This document shows positions 50,758-59,303 of a stretch of 64,000 nucleotides of DNA, in pieces. Within the stretch, counting starts at the first letter, position 1; the number at the start of each line of letters is the position of its first letter. The notes beneath the pieces were generated by a model. That model was not told the DNA's origin. It saw only the letters and a list, made by a program, of their open reading frames with translations, and searched no databases. The stretch is from assembly GCF_001280425.1 (NCBI RefSeq), contig NZ_LIUF01000006.1, forward strand, positions 1 through 64,000. The letters run 5' to 3'. The stretch comes from Haloarcula rubripromontorii (lineage in GTDB: Archaea > Halobacteriota > Halobacteria > Halobacteriales > Haloarculaceae). The position numbers and the translations under genes are program-made.

Positions 50758-52461
50758 CTATGACGCCGACTCGGGCCGTCGCGCGGATTCCGCTCCGAGT
50801 CCCGAGACGACGAGTTTCGCGCCGCCGGATCGGCTTTCCGTCATCTCGACGTCCCACCCGTGGGACTTGACGACGTGCTGGACGATTGCCAGTCCGAGGC
50901 CGGTCCCCGACTCGGAACTGGTGACGCCGTGCGTGAATATCTCCTCTCGTTTCTCGGGTGGGACGCCGGGTCCGTTGTCGGCGATTGCGAACCCTTCGGG
51001 GGTGGTGTCGACGCGTATCGTCACTGCCCTGGCCGCGGCGTCGTCCGACCGCCCGCCCGCGGCTCCGTGCTCCACACTGTTCCGAACCACGTTCTCGAAC
51101 AGTTGCAGGAGCTGATCACGGTCGCCGACAATCTCCCTGTCGCCGTCGATCTGCAGCGCCGCCTCGCCGGTGTCAACGTGACCCCAGGCCGCCTTCGCCA
51201 GCGCCGAAAGCCGTAGCTCGACCCGGTCGGTCGTCTGCTCGTCGCGGGCGAAGGCGAGGACCTCGTCGATGAGGCTACTCATCCGTTCGTGGGCTTTCTC
51301 CACACGGTCGAACTCCTCGGGGTCGTTCCGCTCCCGAGCCAGCGCCAGCCGGCCGGAAGCCACGCTCAGCGGGTTCCGCAGGTCGTGTGAGAGGACGGCG
51401 GCGAACTGGTCGAGCTGTTGGTTCCGGCGTTCGAGCTCCCGCTGGCGCTCCTTCTGGTCGGTGATTTCGTGGACGAGGAACACGCGCCCGACCAGGGCGT
51501 CGCGGGAATCGTACAGCGGGGAGAGCTGCACGTCGAAAAAGCGGTCGCTGTGTTCGATGACGGTCTGCGTTTCCGCTATCTCGTCGTCCAGACAGCGGAC
51601 CTTTTCGAGTAGCTCGGGCAACGTTTCGAGGGCGTCATCGGCCGACTGCCCGATCACGGACTCGTCCTCGAGGAGCCGACGCCCGGCATCGTTGGCCTCG
51701 ATTATCGTATCGTTCGTGTCGACGACGAACACGGCGCTGTTGAGCGACTCGACGACCTCGCGGTAGGCGACCGGCGAGATGTCAAGCAGCCGTCCCCTGA
51801 AAAACGCCCACGAGAGGACGAGGCCGGTTCCGCCGACCAGCAGTGGCGTGAGCGCGATGTCGGTGTCCGCGAAGGTGCTGACGACGCTGCCGAACCACGG
51901 GAGGAACACGGACAGCAGGACCGCGTAGACCTGCTTTCGGTACAGGTCCCCGGAGACGAGCGCGTAGTGGATGATGAGCGCGCTCGAGGCCGCGATGAGC
52001 GCGTACGAGTAGACGAGGTGGCCCCAAAACACCGGCCCGAGAGCGAGTTCCCAGCCGTACATGCCCGCGTCGGTCGGGCCGGAGACGCTGTATATCAGCC
52101 CGTCGGGGCCGAGCAGGAGCGCGCCGAAGAACGCGATGGGCTCGACGGACAGGAGCGCGTACGTCCGCGGCCCGAGGAACCGCTCTTTCCCGGTGTAGGC
52201 CAGCGCGAACACGAACAGACCCCCGACGGCGACGACCACGCCGACGAACACGGTGTGGGCCCAGACCAGCGCCAGTTCGGTGCCGCGGGTGAAGATGCCG
52301 GCCGCGACGGATGCGGTCCAGACGACGAGCCCGGCGAGCAACACCGAGAGCGCGGTCCCGCCGGTGTAGTCGCGCCGCCCCCAGGCGTAGACTGACAGCG
52401 TCCCGACGACGACGGCCACGACCAGCAGGAGAAAGGCGTAGACGACGAGCAGCGTGGCCAT
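50758..52461 (-). CDS. 7TM-sensor histidine kinase with PAS domain
   Basis: The 567-residue protein has seven hydrophobic helices in residues 1-225 (histidine kinase N-terminal 7TM region). A PAS domain follows (about 230-340, SAVFVVDTNDTIIEANDAGR), then HisKA with FAAVLSHDLRNPLSVASGRL (phospho-His near residue 365), and HATPase with NVVRNSVEHGAAG, NGPGVPP and GTGLGLAIV. It is membrane-bound, with the kinase in the cytoplasm. No partner response regulator is adjacent. The GH3 gene follows by 41 bases, so the two may share a transcript. Confidence 0.9.
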   Translation of the reverse strand: MATLLVVYAFLLLVVAVVVGTLSVYAWGRRDYTGGTALSVLLAGLVVWTASVAAGIFTRGTELALVWAHTVFVGVVVAVGGLFVFALAYTGKERFLGPRTYALLSVEPIAFFGALLLGPDGLIYSVSGPTDAGMYGWELALGPVFWGHLVYSYALIAASSALIIHYALVSGDLYRKQVYAVLLSVFLPWFGSVVSTFADTDIALTPLLVGGTGLVLSWAFFRGRLLDISPVAYREVVESLNSAVFVVDTNDTIIEANDAGRRLLEDESVIGQSADDALETLPELLEKVRCLDDEIAETQTVIEHSDRFFDVQLSPLYDSRDALVGRVFLVHEITDQKERQRELERRNQQLDQFAAVLSHDLRNPLSVASGRLALARERNDPEEFDRVEKAHERMSSLIDEVLAFARDEQTTDRVELRLSALAKAAWGHVDTGEAALQIDGDREIVGDRDQLLQLFENVVRNSVEHGAAGGRSDDAAARAVTIRVDTTPEGFAIADNGPGVPPEKREEIFTHGVTSSESGTGLGLAIVQHVVKSHGWDVEMTESRSGGAKLVVSGLGAESARRPESAS

Positions 52462-52541
52462 TAGCGTACACTCCGCCCGGACGAGTAAATGGGTTCCGCC
52501 GGTTCGAGGGATTTACCCACCCGCTCGGCATACCAGCAGGT

Positions 52542-52811
52542 ATGCCTGTCGACAAGCAGGAGTTCGACGAGATACTGTCGTTCGAACTCCACGAACCTGC
52601 GGACATTCTCGACGCCGACAAACTGTACACGATCCCGGAAATCGCCCGTCTCCTGCAGGGGCTCCCGGCAGACGCCGAACTCAGCGAGGCCAACGAATCG
52701 GTGTTCATCGACTGGGCCATCCCGTGGATGATCTTTAATCAGGATGCCCTCGTGATCGCCGACCCGCAGGACGACGACGTGGTCGGACTGTACGGTCTTG
52801 CCGAGTCATGA
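52542..52811 (+). CDS. Small conserved haloarchaeal protein
   Basis: The 89-residue acidic protein starts at ATG 52542, MPVDKQEFDEILSFELHEPA. It is helical (IPEIARLLQGLPADAELSEA) with no recognised motif. Its stop at 52809-52811 overlaps the next gene's start (ATGA at 52808-52811), so the pair is translationally coupled. It might assist the ATPase encoded downstream. Confidence 0.75.
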   Translation: MPVDKQEFDEILSFELHEPADILDADKLYTIPEIARLLQGLPADAELSEANESVFIDWAIPWMIFNQDALVIADPQDDDVVGLYGLAES

Positions 52812-53632
52812 ATCTCCTTGTCGCCGGCAGCGACCGCGTCGACGCGGGCAAGACCACGTTCAGCGTCGGCCTGCTGGAACGGACCAGCGCCCAGGGGTTC
52901 AAGCCCAGGGCGGGCAACAACTACTGGTTCGACCACGACGACTATCAGCGAGCGACGACCGACGGGCGGCTGTACGGCAAGGACGCCAAGCGCCTCGCGG
53001 CCGCGTCCCCGGGCGACACGGTCCCCGAGGAGATCAACCCGATTCACCGCCTGTGGCATCCCTCGCCGGGGGCGGAAACTGGCCTCCTCGGCAAGGAGAA
53101 CCAGCAGTTCGTCGTCGACCGGGTCGGTCGCCCGAGTTCCGAGACGGGCGTCGAGTACGTCGTCAACGGGACCGTCGACCTGCCCGACTCCGTCGCCGAC
53201 CGGCTCCCGCTGGCCGACGCGCCGCGGGTCACCTCGGTGGCCGATTTCAACGACCTGATGCGCGTGATGCACGTCGAAGCACTGGACTCCCTCGCAGCAG
53301 ATATCGAGTCGGCCGACCGGGCGGTCGTCGAGTCCTACGGCGACGTGGCCCGGCCGCTGTCAGGTATCGAACCCGACGCCGTGGCCGTCGTCGAACCGGG
53401 CCGAGCGCGTATCTACGACGGCGAGCGGTACGCCAAGGCCTGTCAGATTGCCACCGGCGGCCCCGGCGACGGCCAGCTGGAGGAACGGGTGCCGAACGTT
53501 GTCGACCTCATCGAGCAGGTCGCGGCAGTACGGCTACCCGCGCTCGACAGCGAACAGCGCAGTGACCCGGCGGCCGTCGCCGATGCCTACGACCACGCCT
53601 ACGACGCGCTGCTGGCCTGTGCGTTCGACTGA
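52808..53632 (+). CDS. P-loop ATPase, unknown role
   Basis: The 274-residue protein opens MNLLVAGSDRVDAGKTTFSV, with a deviant P-loop GSDRVDAGKTT of the SIMIBI type (as in MinD or dethiobiotin synthetases). The Walker B-like region and a switch are visible around RAVVESYGDVARPLSGIEPD. The function is unknown. Its start overlaps the small upstream gene by 4 bases. It resembles predicted archaeal ATPases of the COG4028 kind. Confidence 0.72.
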   Translation: MNLLVAGSDRVDAGKTTFSVGLLERTSAQGFKPRAGNNYWFDHDDYQRATTDGRLYGKDAKRLAAASPGDTVPEEINPIHRLWHPSPGAETGLLGKENQQFVVDRVGRPSSETGVEYVVNGTVDLPDSVADRLPLADAPRVTSVADFNDLMRVMHVEALDSLAADIESADRAVVESYGDVARPLSGIEPDAVAVVEPGRARIYDGERYAKACQIATGGPGDGQLEERVPNVVDLIEQVAAVRLPALDSEQRSDPAAVADAYDHAYDALLACAFD

Positions 53633-53638
53633 GCGCGG

Positions 53639-54214
53639 TCAGAACTTCGCGGCTTGCAGCGCCAGTTCGATGTCCTGATACGGCGCGTCGGTAACGCTCG
53701 GTCCGTGGCCGGTGTGCATCTCCCCTAGGTCCTCGTCGACAACCGACAGCACCCGGTCGATGCTCTCGACGAGCAGGTCCCGGTCCCCTTCGTCGAGGTC
53801 GGTCCGGCCGAAGCTCCCGTTGGCGAAGACGAGGTCGCCGGCGAACAGGACGCCGGCGTCGGCCGAGTAAAAGCAGAGGTGGTCGTTCTTGTGGCCGGGC
53901 GTGTGCAGCGCCCGGTAGTCGTGGTCACCGAGCTGTATCGTCTCGTTGTCGTCGATAGCGTGCTCGATGCCGTCTTGCTCCGTGTCGTAGCCGTACACCG
54001 GCACGTCGAACGCGTCGACGACGCTGTCGAGGTTCTCGACGTGATCGTAGTGGGTGTGGGTGACAGCAATGGCGTCGATATCGTCGACGCGCTCTTGGAC
54101 AGACGACACCACGTCGAACTCGTTCCCGACATCGACCAGAACCGTTCGGTCTCCGGTGACGAGGAACACGTTGCTGGTGAAGGCCTGTTGCCCACGGGCG
54201 AGATTTTGAATCAT
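53639..54214 (-). CDS. Metallo-beta-lactamase-fold hydrolase
   Basis: The 191-residue protein has THTHYDHVENLD (HxHxDH, residues about 52-58), LHTPGHKNDHLCFYS and LVFANGSFGRTDLD, the MBL metal ligands. It is glyoxalase II-like in outline. I use ATG 54214 (MIQNLARGQQAFTSNVFLVT); longer starts at 54235 and 54316 add sequence without homology and overlap the promoter. It converges on the ATPase gene and diverges from the HalX gene. The substrate is unknown, probably a thioester or lactone. Confidence 0.82.
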   Translation of the reverse strand: MIQNLARGQQAFTSNVFLVTGDRTVLVDVGNEFDVVSSVQERVDDIDAIAVTHTHYDHVENLDSVVDAFDVPVYGYDTEQDGIEHAIDDNETIQLGDHDYRALHTPGHKNDHLCFYSADAGVLFAGDLVFANGSFGRTDLDEGDRDLLVESIDRVLSVVDEDLGEMHTGHGPSVTDAPYQDIELALQAAKF

Positions 54215-54336
54215 TACCCGCCTATTTGCTGTCATGCCGGATGTGGGTATCGTTCTGTCAGCGGTCGAGACGCGCTGCACGCCCGCACCCACAGGGCTAT
54301 GTACGTGGATATGCAAACGGGGGATAGTAGAACATC

Positions 54337-54921
54337 ATGTCAGATTCGGACCTACCTGTAGTGCTTATCGTCGAAGACGAACCAGACGTTGCCGAGACGT
54401 ACAAACTGTGGCTGCAACAGGAGTACGAGGTCCGCATGGCACAGAACGGCGACGAGGGCCTAGAGCAACTGGACGCGGATGTCGACGTCGTCTTGCTCGA
54501 CCGGATGATGCCCGGACTCTCGGGGGACGAAGTGCTGGAGCGCATTCGGGAACGTAATCTGGGCTGTCGGGTGGCGATGGTCACCGCCGTCGAGCCGGAC
54601 TTCGATATTCTGGAGATGGGCTTTGACGCATATCTCTCGAAGCCGATCCGGAGCGAACAGCTCCACGAAACGGTCGACAATCTGCTGGACCGCTCCGAGT
54701 ACGACTCCCTGCTACAGGAGTACTACGCGCTCGTCGAGAAGCAGGCAACGCTCGAAGCGACGAAGTCGAGCGCGGAACTGGCGGAGAGCGACCAGTACGA
54801 CGAACTGACACAGAAAGTCGCGGAGATGCGAGACGATCTCTCGGATACACTCGGTGGCATCGAAGACGACTCCGATTTCATCGCAACGCTTCGCGGACTG
54901 AGCAACGATGAAGACAACTGA
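54337..54921 (+). CDS. HalX-domain response regulator
   Basis: The 194-residue protein has a receiver domain (residues about 5-120) with VLIVEDEPDVAETY and the phospho-acceptor Asp55 in VVLLDRMMPGLSGDE. The conserved Thr and Lys follow (MVTAVEPDF, YLSKPI). The C-terminal HalX domain is coiled-coil-like (YYALVEKQATLEATKSSAEL, SDQYDELTQKVAEMRDDLSD). HalX regulators are common in haloarchaea; outputs are poorly known. The gene overlaps the long form of the RecA-like gene that follows. Confidence 0.9.
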   Translation: MSDSDLPVVLIVEDEPDVAETYKLWLQQEYEVRMAQNGDEGLEQLDADVDVVLLDRMMPGLSGDEVLERIRERNLGCRVAMVTAVEPDFDILEMGFDAYLSKPIRSEQLHETVDNLLDRSEYDSLLQEYYALVEKQATLEATKSSAELAESDQYDELTQKVAEMRDDLSDTLGGIEDDSDFIATLRGLSNDEDN

Positions 54922-54931
54922 GCGACAAACA

Positions 54932-55591
54932 ATGTATGATCTCACCTCAGTACTAGAGTTCGATGCGCTCAGTGAGGTCCGGCCAGGATCCAGTATCCTG
55001 ATCTCCGGCCCGGCAATGAGCGGGAAGGACCGGCTTGCATACGATATTCTCGCCGACGGTCTACGCGAGGGGGACGGCGCGGTGGTCGTGACGACCGGTG
55101 ACGGCGCAGGCAGCGTCATCGAGGAGTTCCGGTCCCTCGTTCCCGACCTCGACGACTCCCAGCTCGGTGTCATCGACTGTCGCGGCGAGGGTGGCACGGA
55201 CGAGGAGGCAATCGGCAACGCCCACGCACACCACGTCTCTTCGCCCGGGGACCTCACGGGCATTGGTATCGGCATCACGAAGGCGCTAGAGGGGCTGCAC
55301 AACGCCGGCAACGAGCAAGGTCGACTGGCCCTCGTCTCGCTGTCGACGATGTTGACCTACACGGACAAGAAGACCGTCTTCAAGTTCTGTCACGTGCTGT
55401 CCTCGCGGCTGGACTCCGCGGGCTACATCGGTGTGTTCACCATCGACTCGGGCGCCCATGACGACCAGACCCTGCAGGTCATCAAGCAGGCGTTCGACGG
55501 GATGATCGACGTGCGCGACGCCGAGGGTGGCGGCCGAGAGGCCCGCGTGCTTGGCCTCGCCGGCGAGCCGACCGACTGGCAGGACATCTGA
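54932..55591 (+). CDS. RecA-like (KaiC/RadA-type) ATPase-fold protein
   Basis: The 219-residue protein has a degenerate P-loop SGPAMSGKD (residues about 23-31), a RecA-like core with VVVTTGDGAGSVIEEFRSLV, and Walker-B-like ALVSLSTMLTYTD. I prefer ATG 54932 (MYDLTSVLEFDALSEVRPG); ATG 54908 is also in frame, adding eight residues and overlapping the HalX gene by 14 bases. Short RecA-like proteins next to signalling genes are common in haloarchaea, with unknown roles; the Walker Lys is present. It is coupled to the HalX regulator. Confidence 0.78.
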   Translation: MYDLTSVLEFDALSEVRPGSSILISGPAMSGKDRLAYDILADGLREGDGAVVVTTGDGAGSVIEEFRSLVPDLDDSQLGVIDCRGEGGTDEEAIGNAHAHHVSSPGDLTGIGIGITKALEGLHNAGNEQGRLALVSLSTMLTYTDKKTVFKFCHVLSSRLDSAGYIGVFTIDSGAHDDQTLQVIKQAFDGMIDVRDAEGGGREARVLGLAGEPTDWQDI

Positions 55592-55673
55592 GTACGGAGC
55601 CATCTACAGGAGGTCCGAACGCCCTGCCGGCCCGGGAAGGAAGTATTTTGCCGCTCCGGGACACCCACCCGAT

Positions 55674-56417
55674 ATGGACGTAAAGCTGCTCGAAGCGACA
55701 GACGACCCCGAGGATCTCATCTGCAAGGCAGCACGCAACGACTACAGCGACACCTCCGTCGGCAGCCAGTCGTTCGAAGCGACGATGGCTGAGGTCGACG
55801 GGGATACCCTCGACGACAAAAAGGAGACGCTCATCGGGCATCTGCTCGACCACGGCCACTTCGGTCCCTTCGAACACGCGCAGGCCACTTTCGCCGTCGA
55901 AGGCGTCTCCCGCTCCTGTATGGCTCAGATCACCCGGCACCGACACGTCTCCTTCGACGTGCAGTCGATGCGGTACGTCTCCTTCGACGACGTGGACCCC
56001 GAAGCCGTCCGGGAGGGCGAACTGGTCGTGACGCCACCGTCCGCGACGGACCCGGACTGGATCGGCCGGAACCAGCAGAAAGCGAGCGTCTCCGACGAGG
56101 AGTTCGAGAAGCGCACGGAGGTATTCAAAGACACCATCGAGCAGGCGGTCGAGTCGTATCAGGAACTGCTCGAACTCGGAATGCCGCCGGAGGACGCCCG
56201 GTTCGTGCTGCCGATCGGTACCAAGGTGAACATCGTGATGTCGATGAACGCCCGGATGCTGATGCACGTCGCGGATATGCGAGCCGCGGCGGACGCACAG
56301 TGGGAAATCCGGGAGATGACAGAGGAGATGCTTGACCTGGCGGCCGACTGGTGTCCCAAGACCTTCGAGTACTACGAACGGGAGATGAAGGGACGCAAGA
56401 ACCGGCTCGCACCCTGA
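55674..56417 (+). CDS. thyX: FAD-dependent thymidylate synthase
   Basis: The 247-residue enzyme has the ThyX motif RHRHVSFDVQSMRYVSF (Arg88 onward; consensus RHR-x7-S) and further conserved EDARFVLPIGTKVNIVMSMN. It uses methylene-tetrahydrofolate, FAD and NAD(P)H to make dTMP from dUMP. Many haloarchaea use ThyX rather than ThyA. The gene is an independent unit. Confidence 0.94.
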   Translation: MDVKLLEATDDPEDLICKAARNDYSDTSVGSQSFEATMAEVDGDTLDDKKETLIGHLLDHGHFGPFEHAQATFAVEGVSRSCMAQITRHRHVSFDVQSMRYVSFDDVDPEAVREGELVVTPPSATDPDWIGRNQQKASVSDEEFEKRTEVFKDTIEQAVESYQELLELGMPPEDARFVLPIGTKVNIVMSMNARMLMHVADMRAAADAQWEIREMTEEMLDLAADWCPKTFEYYEREMKGRKNRLAP

Positions 56418-56615
56418 CGGCGTCGGCCCTTCTCACAGCGGTTCAGGGCAGCCGGCGTTGCTCGTTGGAATCGACAATCGTTGAATCGACCTTGATACTC
56501 ACAACGGCAATAGCAAGACACAAGTCGTTTTGTTGCGTAACTGGTCGGATTCCAGAGTATCAAAAGACGAAACGAGTACGACACATTCATTACCGCACAT
56601 CCTAGATGAACAATT
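56418..56615. other. Intergenic region after thyX
   Basis: No gene-sized open frame with host-like composition is present. It contains A/T-rich patches (around 56500-56545 and 56583-56615) that may hold the promoter of the small gene at 56616. Confidence 0.5.
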
Positions 56616-56789
56616 GTGTCTTACGAGGTTGAACGTCCCACCCGTCGGTCGGGAACTGCGTCTGATGTGATGTGTGCTGTCGACGATGTCGACGGCCAGC
56701 AGCGGTTCGTCATCGCCGATATTGCCCACGATGACACCTGGATTTCGATGGTAGCGGACGAGACCTGTACACTTACAGCCTGGCGATAG
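56616..56789 (+). CDS. Small conserved haloarchaeal protein, GTG start
   Basis: This 57-residue frame starts at GTG 56616 and ends at TAG 56787-56789. It reads ASDVMCAVDDVDGQQRFVIA and then DIAHDDTWISMVADETCTLT. It has the host-like acidic composition and resembles a family of small haloarchaeal proteins of unknown function, with a beta-strand-rich layout and a C-terminal Trp. It lies 52 bases before the aIF2-beta gene on the same strand. Confidence 0.6.
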   Translation: MSYEVERPTRRSGTASDVMCAVDDVDGQQRFVIADIAHDDTWISMVADETCTLTAWR

Positions 56790-56841
56790 CGGACGACCAC
56801 TGGCTGAAAAGTTTTTGGTGGCTGCTCTGTGACGTTGGAGT

Positions 56842-57246
56842 ATGGAATACGACGATATGCTTGACCGGGCGATGGAGGAAACGCCCGAGATCGACGGCAC
56901 AAGTGAACGGTTCGAGGTCCCGGACCCGGATGTCCGACAGGAAGGGAACGTCACCGTCTACGAGAACTTCCAGTCGACGTGTTCCCGGCTCGGACGCGAG
57001 GACGACCACGTGATGAAGTTCCTCCAGAACGACCTCGGGACGAGCGGCCACATCGACGAGAGCGGTCGGGCACGCCTAACCGGCGAGTTCGACGCCGACC
57101 GTATCGAAGCGTCCATCGACGAGTACGTCGACGAGTTCGTCCTCTGCTCGGAGTGTGGACTGCCGGACACGCAACTGGAACGGGAACAGGGTGCGCTGTT
57201 GCTCCGCTGTGAGGCGTGTGGCGCACGCTCGGCGACGAGCGAGTAG
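56842..57246 (+). CDS. Translation initiation factor aIF2, beta subunit
   Basis: The 134-residue protein has the aIF2-beta core (YDDMLDRAMEETPEIDGTSE, then GNVTVYENFQSTCSRLGRED and HVMKFLQNDLGTSGHIDESG) and a C-terminal zinc ribbon with CSECGLPD...CEACGA. It binds the gamma subunit and helps bring initiator tRNA to the ribosome. Length is usual for archaea. It converges with a zinc-ribbon gene whose stop immediately follows. Confidence 0.94.
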   Translation: MEYDDMLDRAMEETPEIDGTSERFEVPDPDVRQEGNVTVYENFQSTCSRLGREDDHVMKFLQNDLGTSGHIDESGRARLTGEFDADRIEASIDEYVDEFVLCSECGLPDTQLEREQGALLLRCEACGARSATSE

Positions 57247-57426
57247 TTACTGCAGTCCTTTCAGCGTCTGCAAGTCGTTTTCCGTGCGGGTAAAAACAGC
57301 GAGCCGATGGCTCGCGTGACAGTTCGGGCAGTGGAACGTCGTGTCGTGTCGCGGCAAATCTGTCGGCGTCGACTCCCAGTCTTTCTTACACTCGGGACAG
57401 AGCAATCGCACGTACGCTTCTTCCAT
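57247..57426 (-). CDS. Small zinc-ribbon protein
   Basis: This 59-residue product begins MEEAYVRLLCPECKKDWEST at ATG 57426, with a second pair FHCPNCHASH and a basic tail. Two CPxC knuckles form a zinc ribbon. It ends at TAA 57247-57249, directly after the aIF2-beta stop on the other strand. Such small zinc ribbons may act as transcription or translation accessory factors; the function is unknown. Confidence 0.78.
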   Translation of the reverse strand: MEEAYVRLLCPECKKDWESTPTDLPRHDTTFHCPNCHASHRLAVFTRTENDLQTLKGLQ

Positions 57427-57499
57427 GTATGTTACTCACACACATATCCGATGATTAAAAGCCTTGGCGTCTCCCCATCAGTCTGCCTTCACCCGGGCA

Positions 57500-58468
57500 T
57501 CAGGCCGGGAGGTCCTCGGCTTCGAGGAGTTCCTTGTATCGGTTTCGGATCGTCACTTCGGAGATGTCGGCGACATCGCTGACCTGACTCTGTGTGACTT
57601 TCTCGTTTGTCAGCAACGCAGCGGCGTAGACGGCCGCAGCGGCGATGCCGACCGGCGACTTGCCGGAAAGCATCCCGGACTGACGAGCGCCTTCGACGAG
57701 GTCGCGGGCCTGCCGTTGGGTCTCCTCCGAGAGGTCGAGATCCGAGATGAACCGCGGAAGGTAGTGTTCCGGGTCCGCTGGCTGGACTTCGAGGCTGAGT
57801 TCCCGGACGATATAGCGGTAGGTCCGTGTGAGCTCCATCTTTTCGACGCGGGAGACGCGGGCCATCTCGTCGAGCGACCGGGGGTTGCCGGCCATGCGAG
57901 CGGCCGCGTACAGCGCGGACGTGGCGACGCCCTCGATGGAACGGCCCGGGAGCAGGTCGTCACCGAGCGCTCGGCGGTAGATGACGCTGGCCGTCTCGCG
58001 GACGTTCTGGGGAAGCCCCAGTGCAGAGGCCATCCGGTCGATTTCGCCAAGCGCCTGCTTGAGGTTGCGCTCCTTGGAGTCGCGGGTCCGGAACCGCTCG
58101 TTCCAGGTGCGGAGCCGTTGCATCTTCTGGCGCTGTTCGCTGGAGAGGGAGCGGCCATACGCGTCCTTGTTCTGCCAGCCGATGTTCGTCGAGAGGCCCT
58201 TATCGTGCATCATGTTCGTCGTCGGCGCGCCGACGCGGGACTTGCGATCCTTCTCGGCGGAGTTGAACGCCCGCCATTCCGGTCCGCGGTCAATCTCGTC
58301 CTCTTCGATGACCAGTCCACAGTCTTCACAGACTGTTTCGCCGTGCTCGGCGTCGGTAACGACGTTGCCACTGCATTCGGGACAGGTCTCTACAGCCTCC
58401 TGTTCCGTCGGTTCGCTTATTTTCTCGTCTCGTTCTCGTGTGCTTGTCCGCGTTGTTGATTCACTCAT
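57500..58468 (-). CDS. tfb: Transcription initiation factor TFB
   Basis: The 322-residue protein has an N-terminal zinc ribbon (CPECSGNVVTDAEHGETVCEDCG) and B-finger/linker (EWRAFNSAEKDRKSRVGAP), then two cyclin-like repeats (residues about 120-215 and 225-315). The second has the recognition helix of the HTH that contacts the BRE (SDVADISEVTIRNRYKELLE). It recruits RNA polymerase to TBP-bound box A. Haloarchaea have many TFB paralogues; which one this is cannot be told here. A box A at 58550-58558 on the minus strand precedes a leader of about 55 bases. Confidence 0.95.
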   Translation of the reverse strand: MSESTTRTSTRERDEKISEPTEQEAVETCPECSGNVVTDAEHGETVCEDCGLVIEEDEIDRGPEWRAFNSAEKDRKSRVGAPTTNMMHDKGLSTNIGWQNKDAYGRSLSSEQRQKMQRLRTWNERFRTRDSKERNLKQALGEIDRMASALGLPQNVRETASVIYRRALGDDLLPGRSIEGVATSALYAAARMAGNPRSLDEMARVSRVEKMELTRTYRYIVRELSLEVQPADPEHYLPRFISDLDLSEETQRQARDLVEGARQSGMLSGKSPVGIAAAAVYAAALLTNEKVTQSQVSDVADISEVTIRNRYKELLEAEDLPA

Positions 58469-58945
58469 GATTGGGAGTCCTGTTCTGCCGGGTGCAGAAA
58501 TTTTAATACTGTTTAGGGAATTGCCTTACCCTATAGTTAGTTCGTAAAGTATATAAATCTTTCGCCGATGTCTCGCTCGAACCGCGATACAACGCCATGA
58601 TAGGGTTCACCATGGCTCGCTGTAGGGGTATATAATTTTGACGGTCGTCTCCGACTCCCGTGTGTAACGCACAACCGGGAGACTGCAACACCGTGTGACT
58701 CTGTCGGTGTACTGCAGAACAACCGCCCGCCTTCCTACGACAGTCACCCCGATTCAGTCGGGAACAGCGAGTGGGTCCCGAAATTACCGGGTCAGTGGGA
58801 GTCACAGTGTGGTTCCGCACATCGTGGGGGGGTGATGAGGTGTAAAGAACGATGTTACCAGTCGCCACAGTTTAGTTACATATACATTCCAGATACGTAC
58901 ATCAAGGACGGTGACACCCCGTTTGGGAAGTATCGCGACGAGCGC
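58469..58945. other. 477-base intergenic region upstream of tfb
   Basis: No credible protein gene. ATTTATATAC on the minus strand (58550-58558) is the likely box A of tfb. A second A/T-rich stretch GTATATAATTTT (58628-58639) could serve rightward or leftward transcription, so an unannotated RNA or second promoter is possible. The remaining 300 bases hold no repeat or frame I could assign. Confidence 0.45.
58550..58558 (-). promoter_or_regulatory. Box A of tfb
   Basis: On the minus strand the sequence is ATTTATATAC with purine-rich CGAAAG just upstream as a BRE. It predicts initiation near 58527-58530 and a leader of about 60 bases to the ATG at 58468. Confidence 0.5.
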
Positions 58946-59248
58946 TCAATCGAGCGAGATCCACGCCAGAAACAGCAGCCCACCCAGTTCCAGTATCGCG
59001 ACAAACGTCATCGCGCGGCCGGCCACAGGGGCGGCGTTTCGTAACAACACGGCGACCTCCGGATCAAGCACATAGTAGTAGACAGACAGGCAGTTCTCGG
59101 CGAGCAACAGGCACCCGAAAACCGTCAGTCCGAGTGCGTGTTTCGAGCCCACCGACAGGTAGTTGCGGGCCCAGACAGACAGCAACGCAAGCAGCACCAG
59201 GACGTTGAGCGCGGACGCGACACTTGCCGCGGTCATCCAGACTGCCAT
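58946..59248 (-). CDS. Three-helix membrane protein
   Basis: The 100-residue protein has three hydrophobic helices (residues about 5-25, 38-60 and 70-98; LGLTVFGCLLLAENCLSVYY is the middle one). No catalytic residue is recognised. Its gene follows a winged-HTH gene on the same strand, a pairing seen repeatedly in haloarchaea, so it may be the membrane partner of a regulator. Confidence 0.7.
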   Translation of the reverse strand: MAVWMTAASVASALNVLVLLALLSVWARNYLSVGSKHALGLTVFGCLLLAENCLSVYYYVLDPEVAVLLRNAAPVAGRAMTFVAILELGGLLFLAWISLD

Positions 59249-59303
59249 CTGTCCCCTCCTATGCCGGCTCGTGGTAAAACTCCATGCTCGATTTCAGCCA
59301 TTA

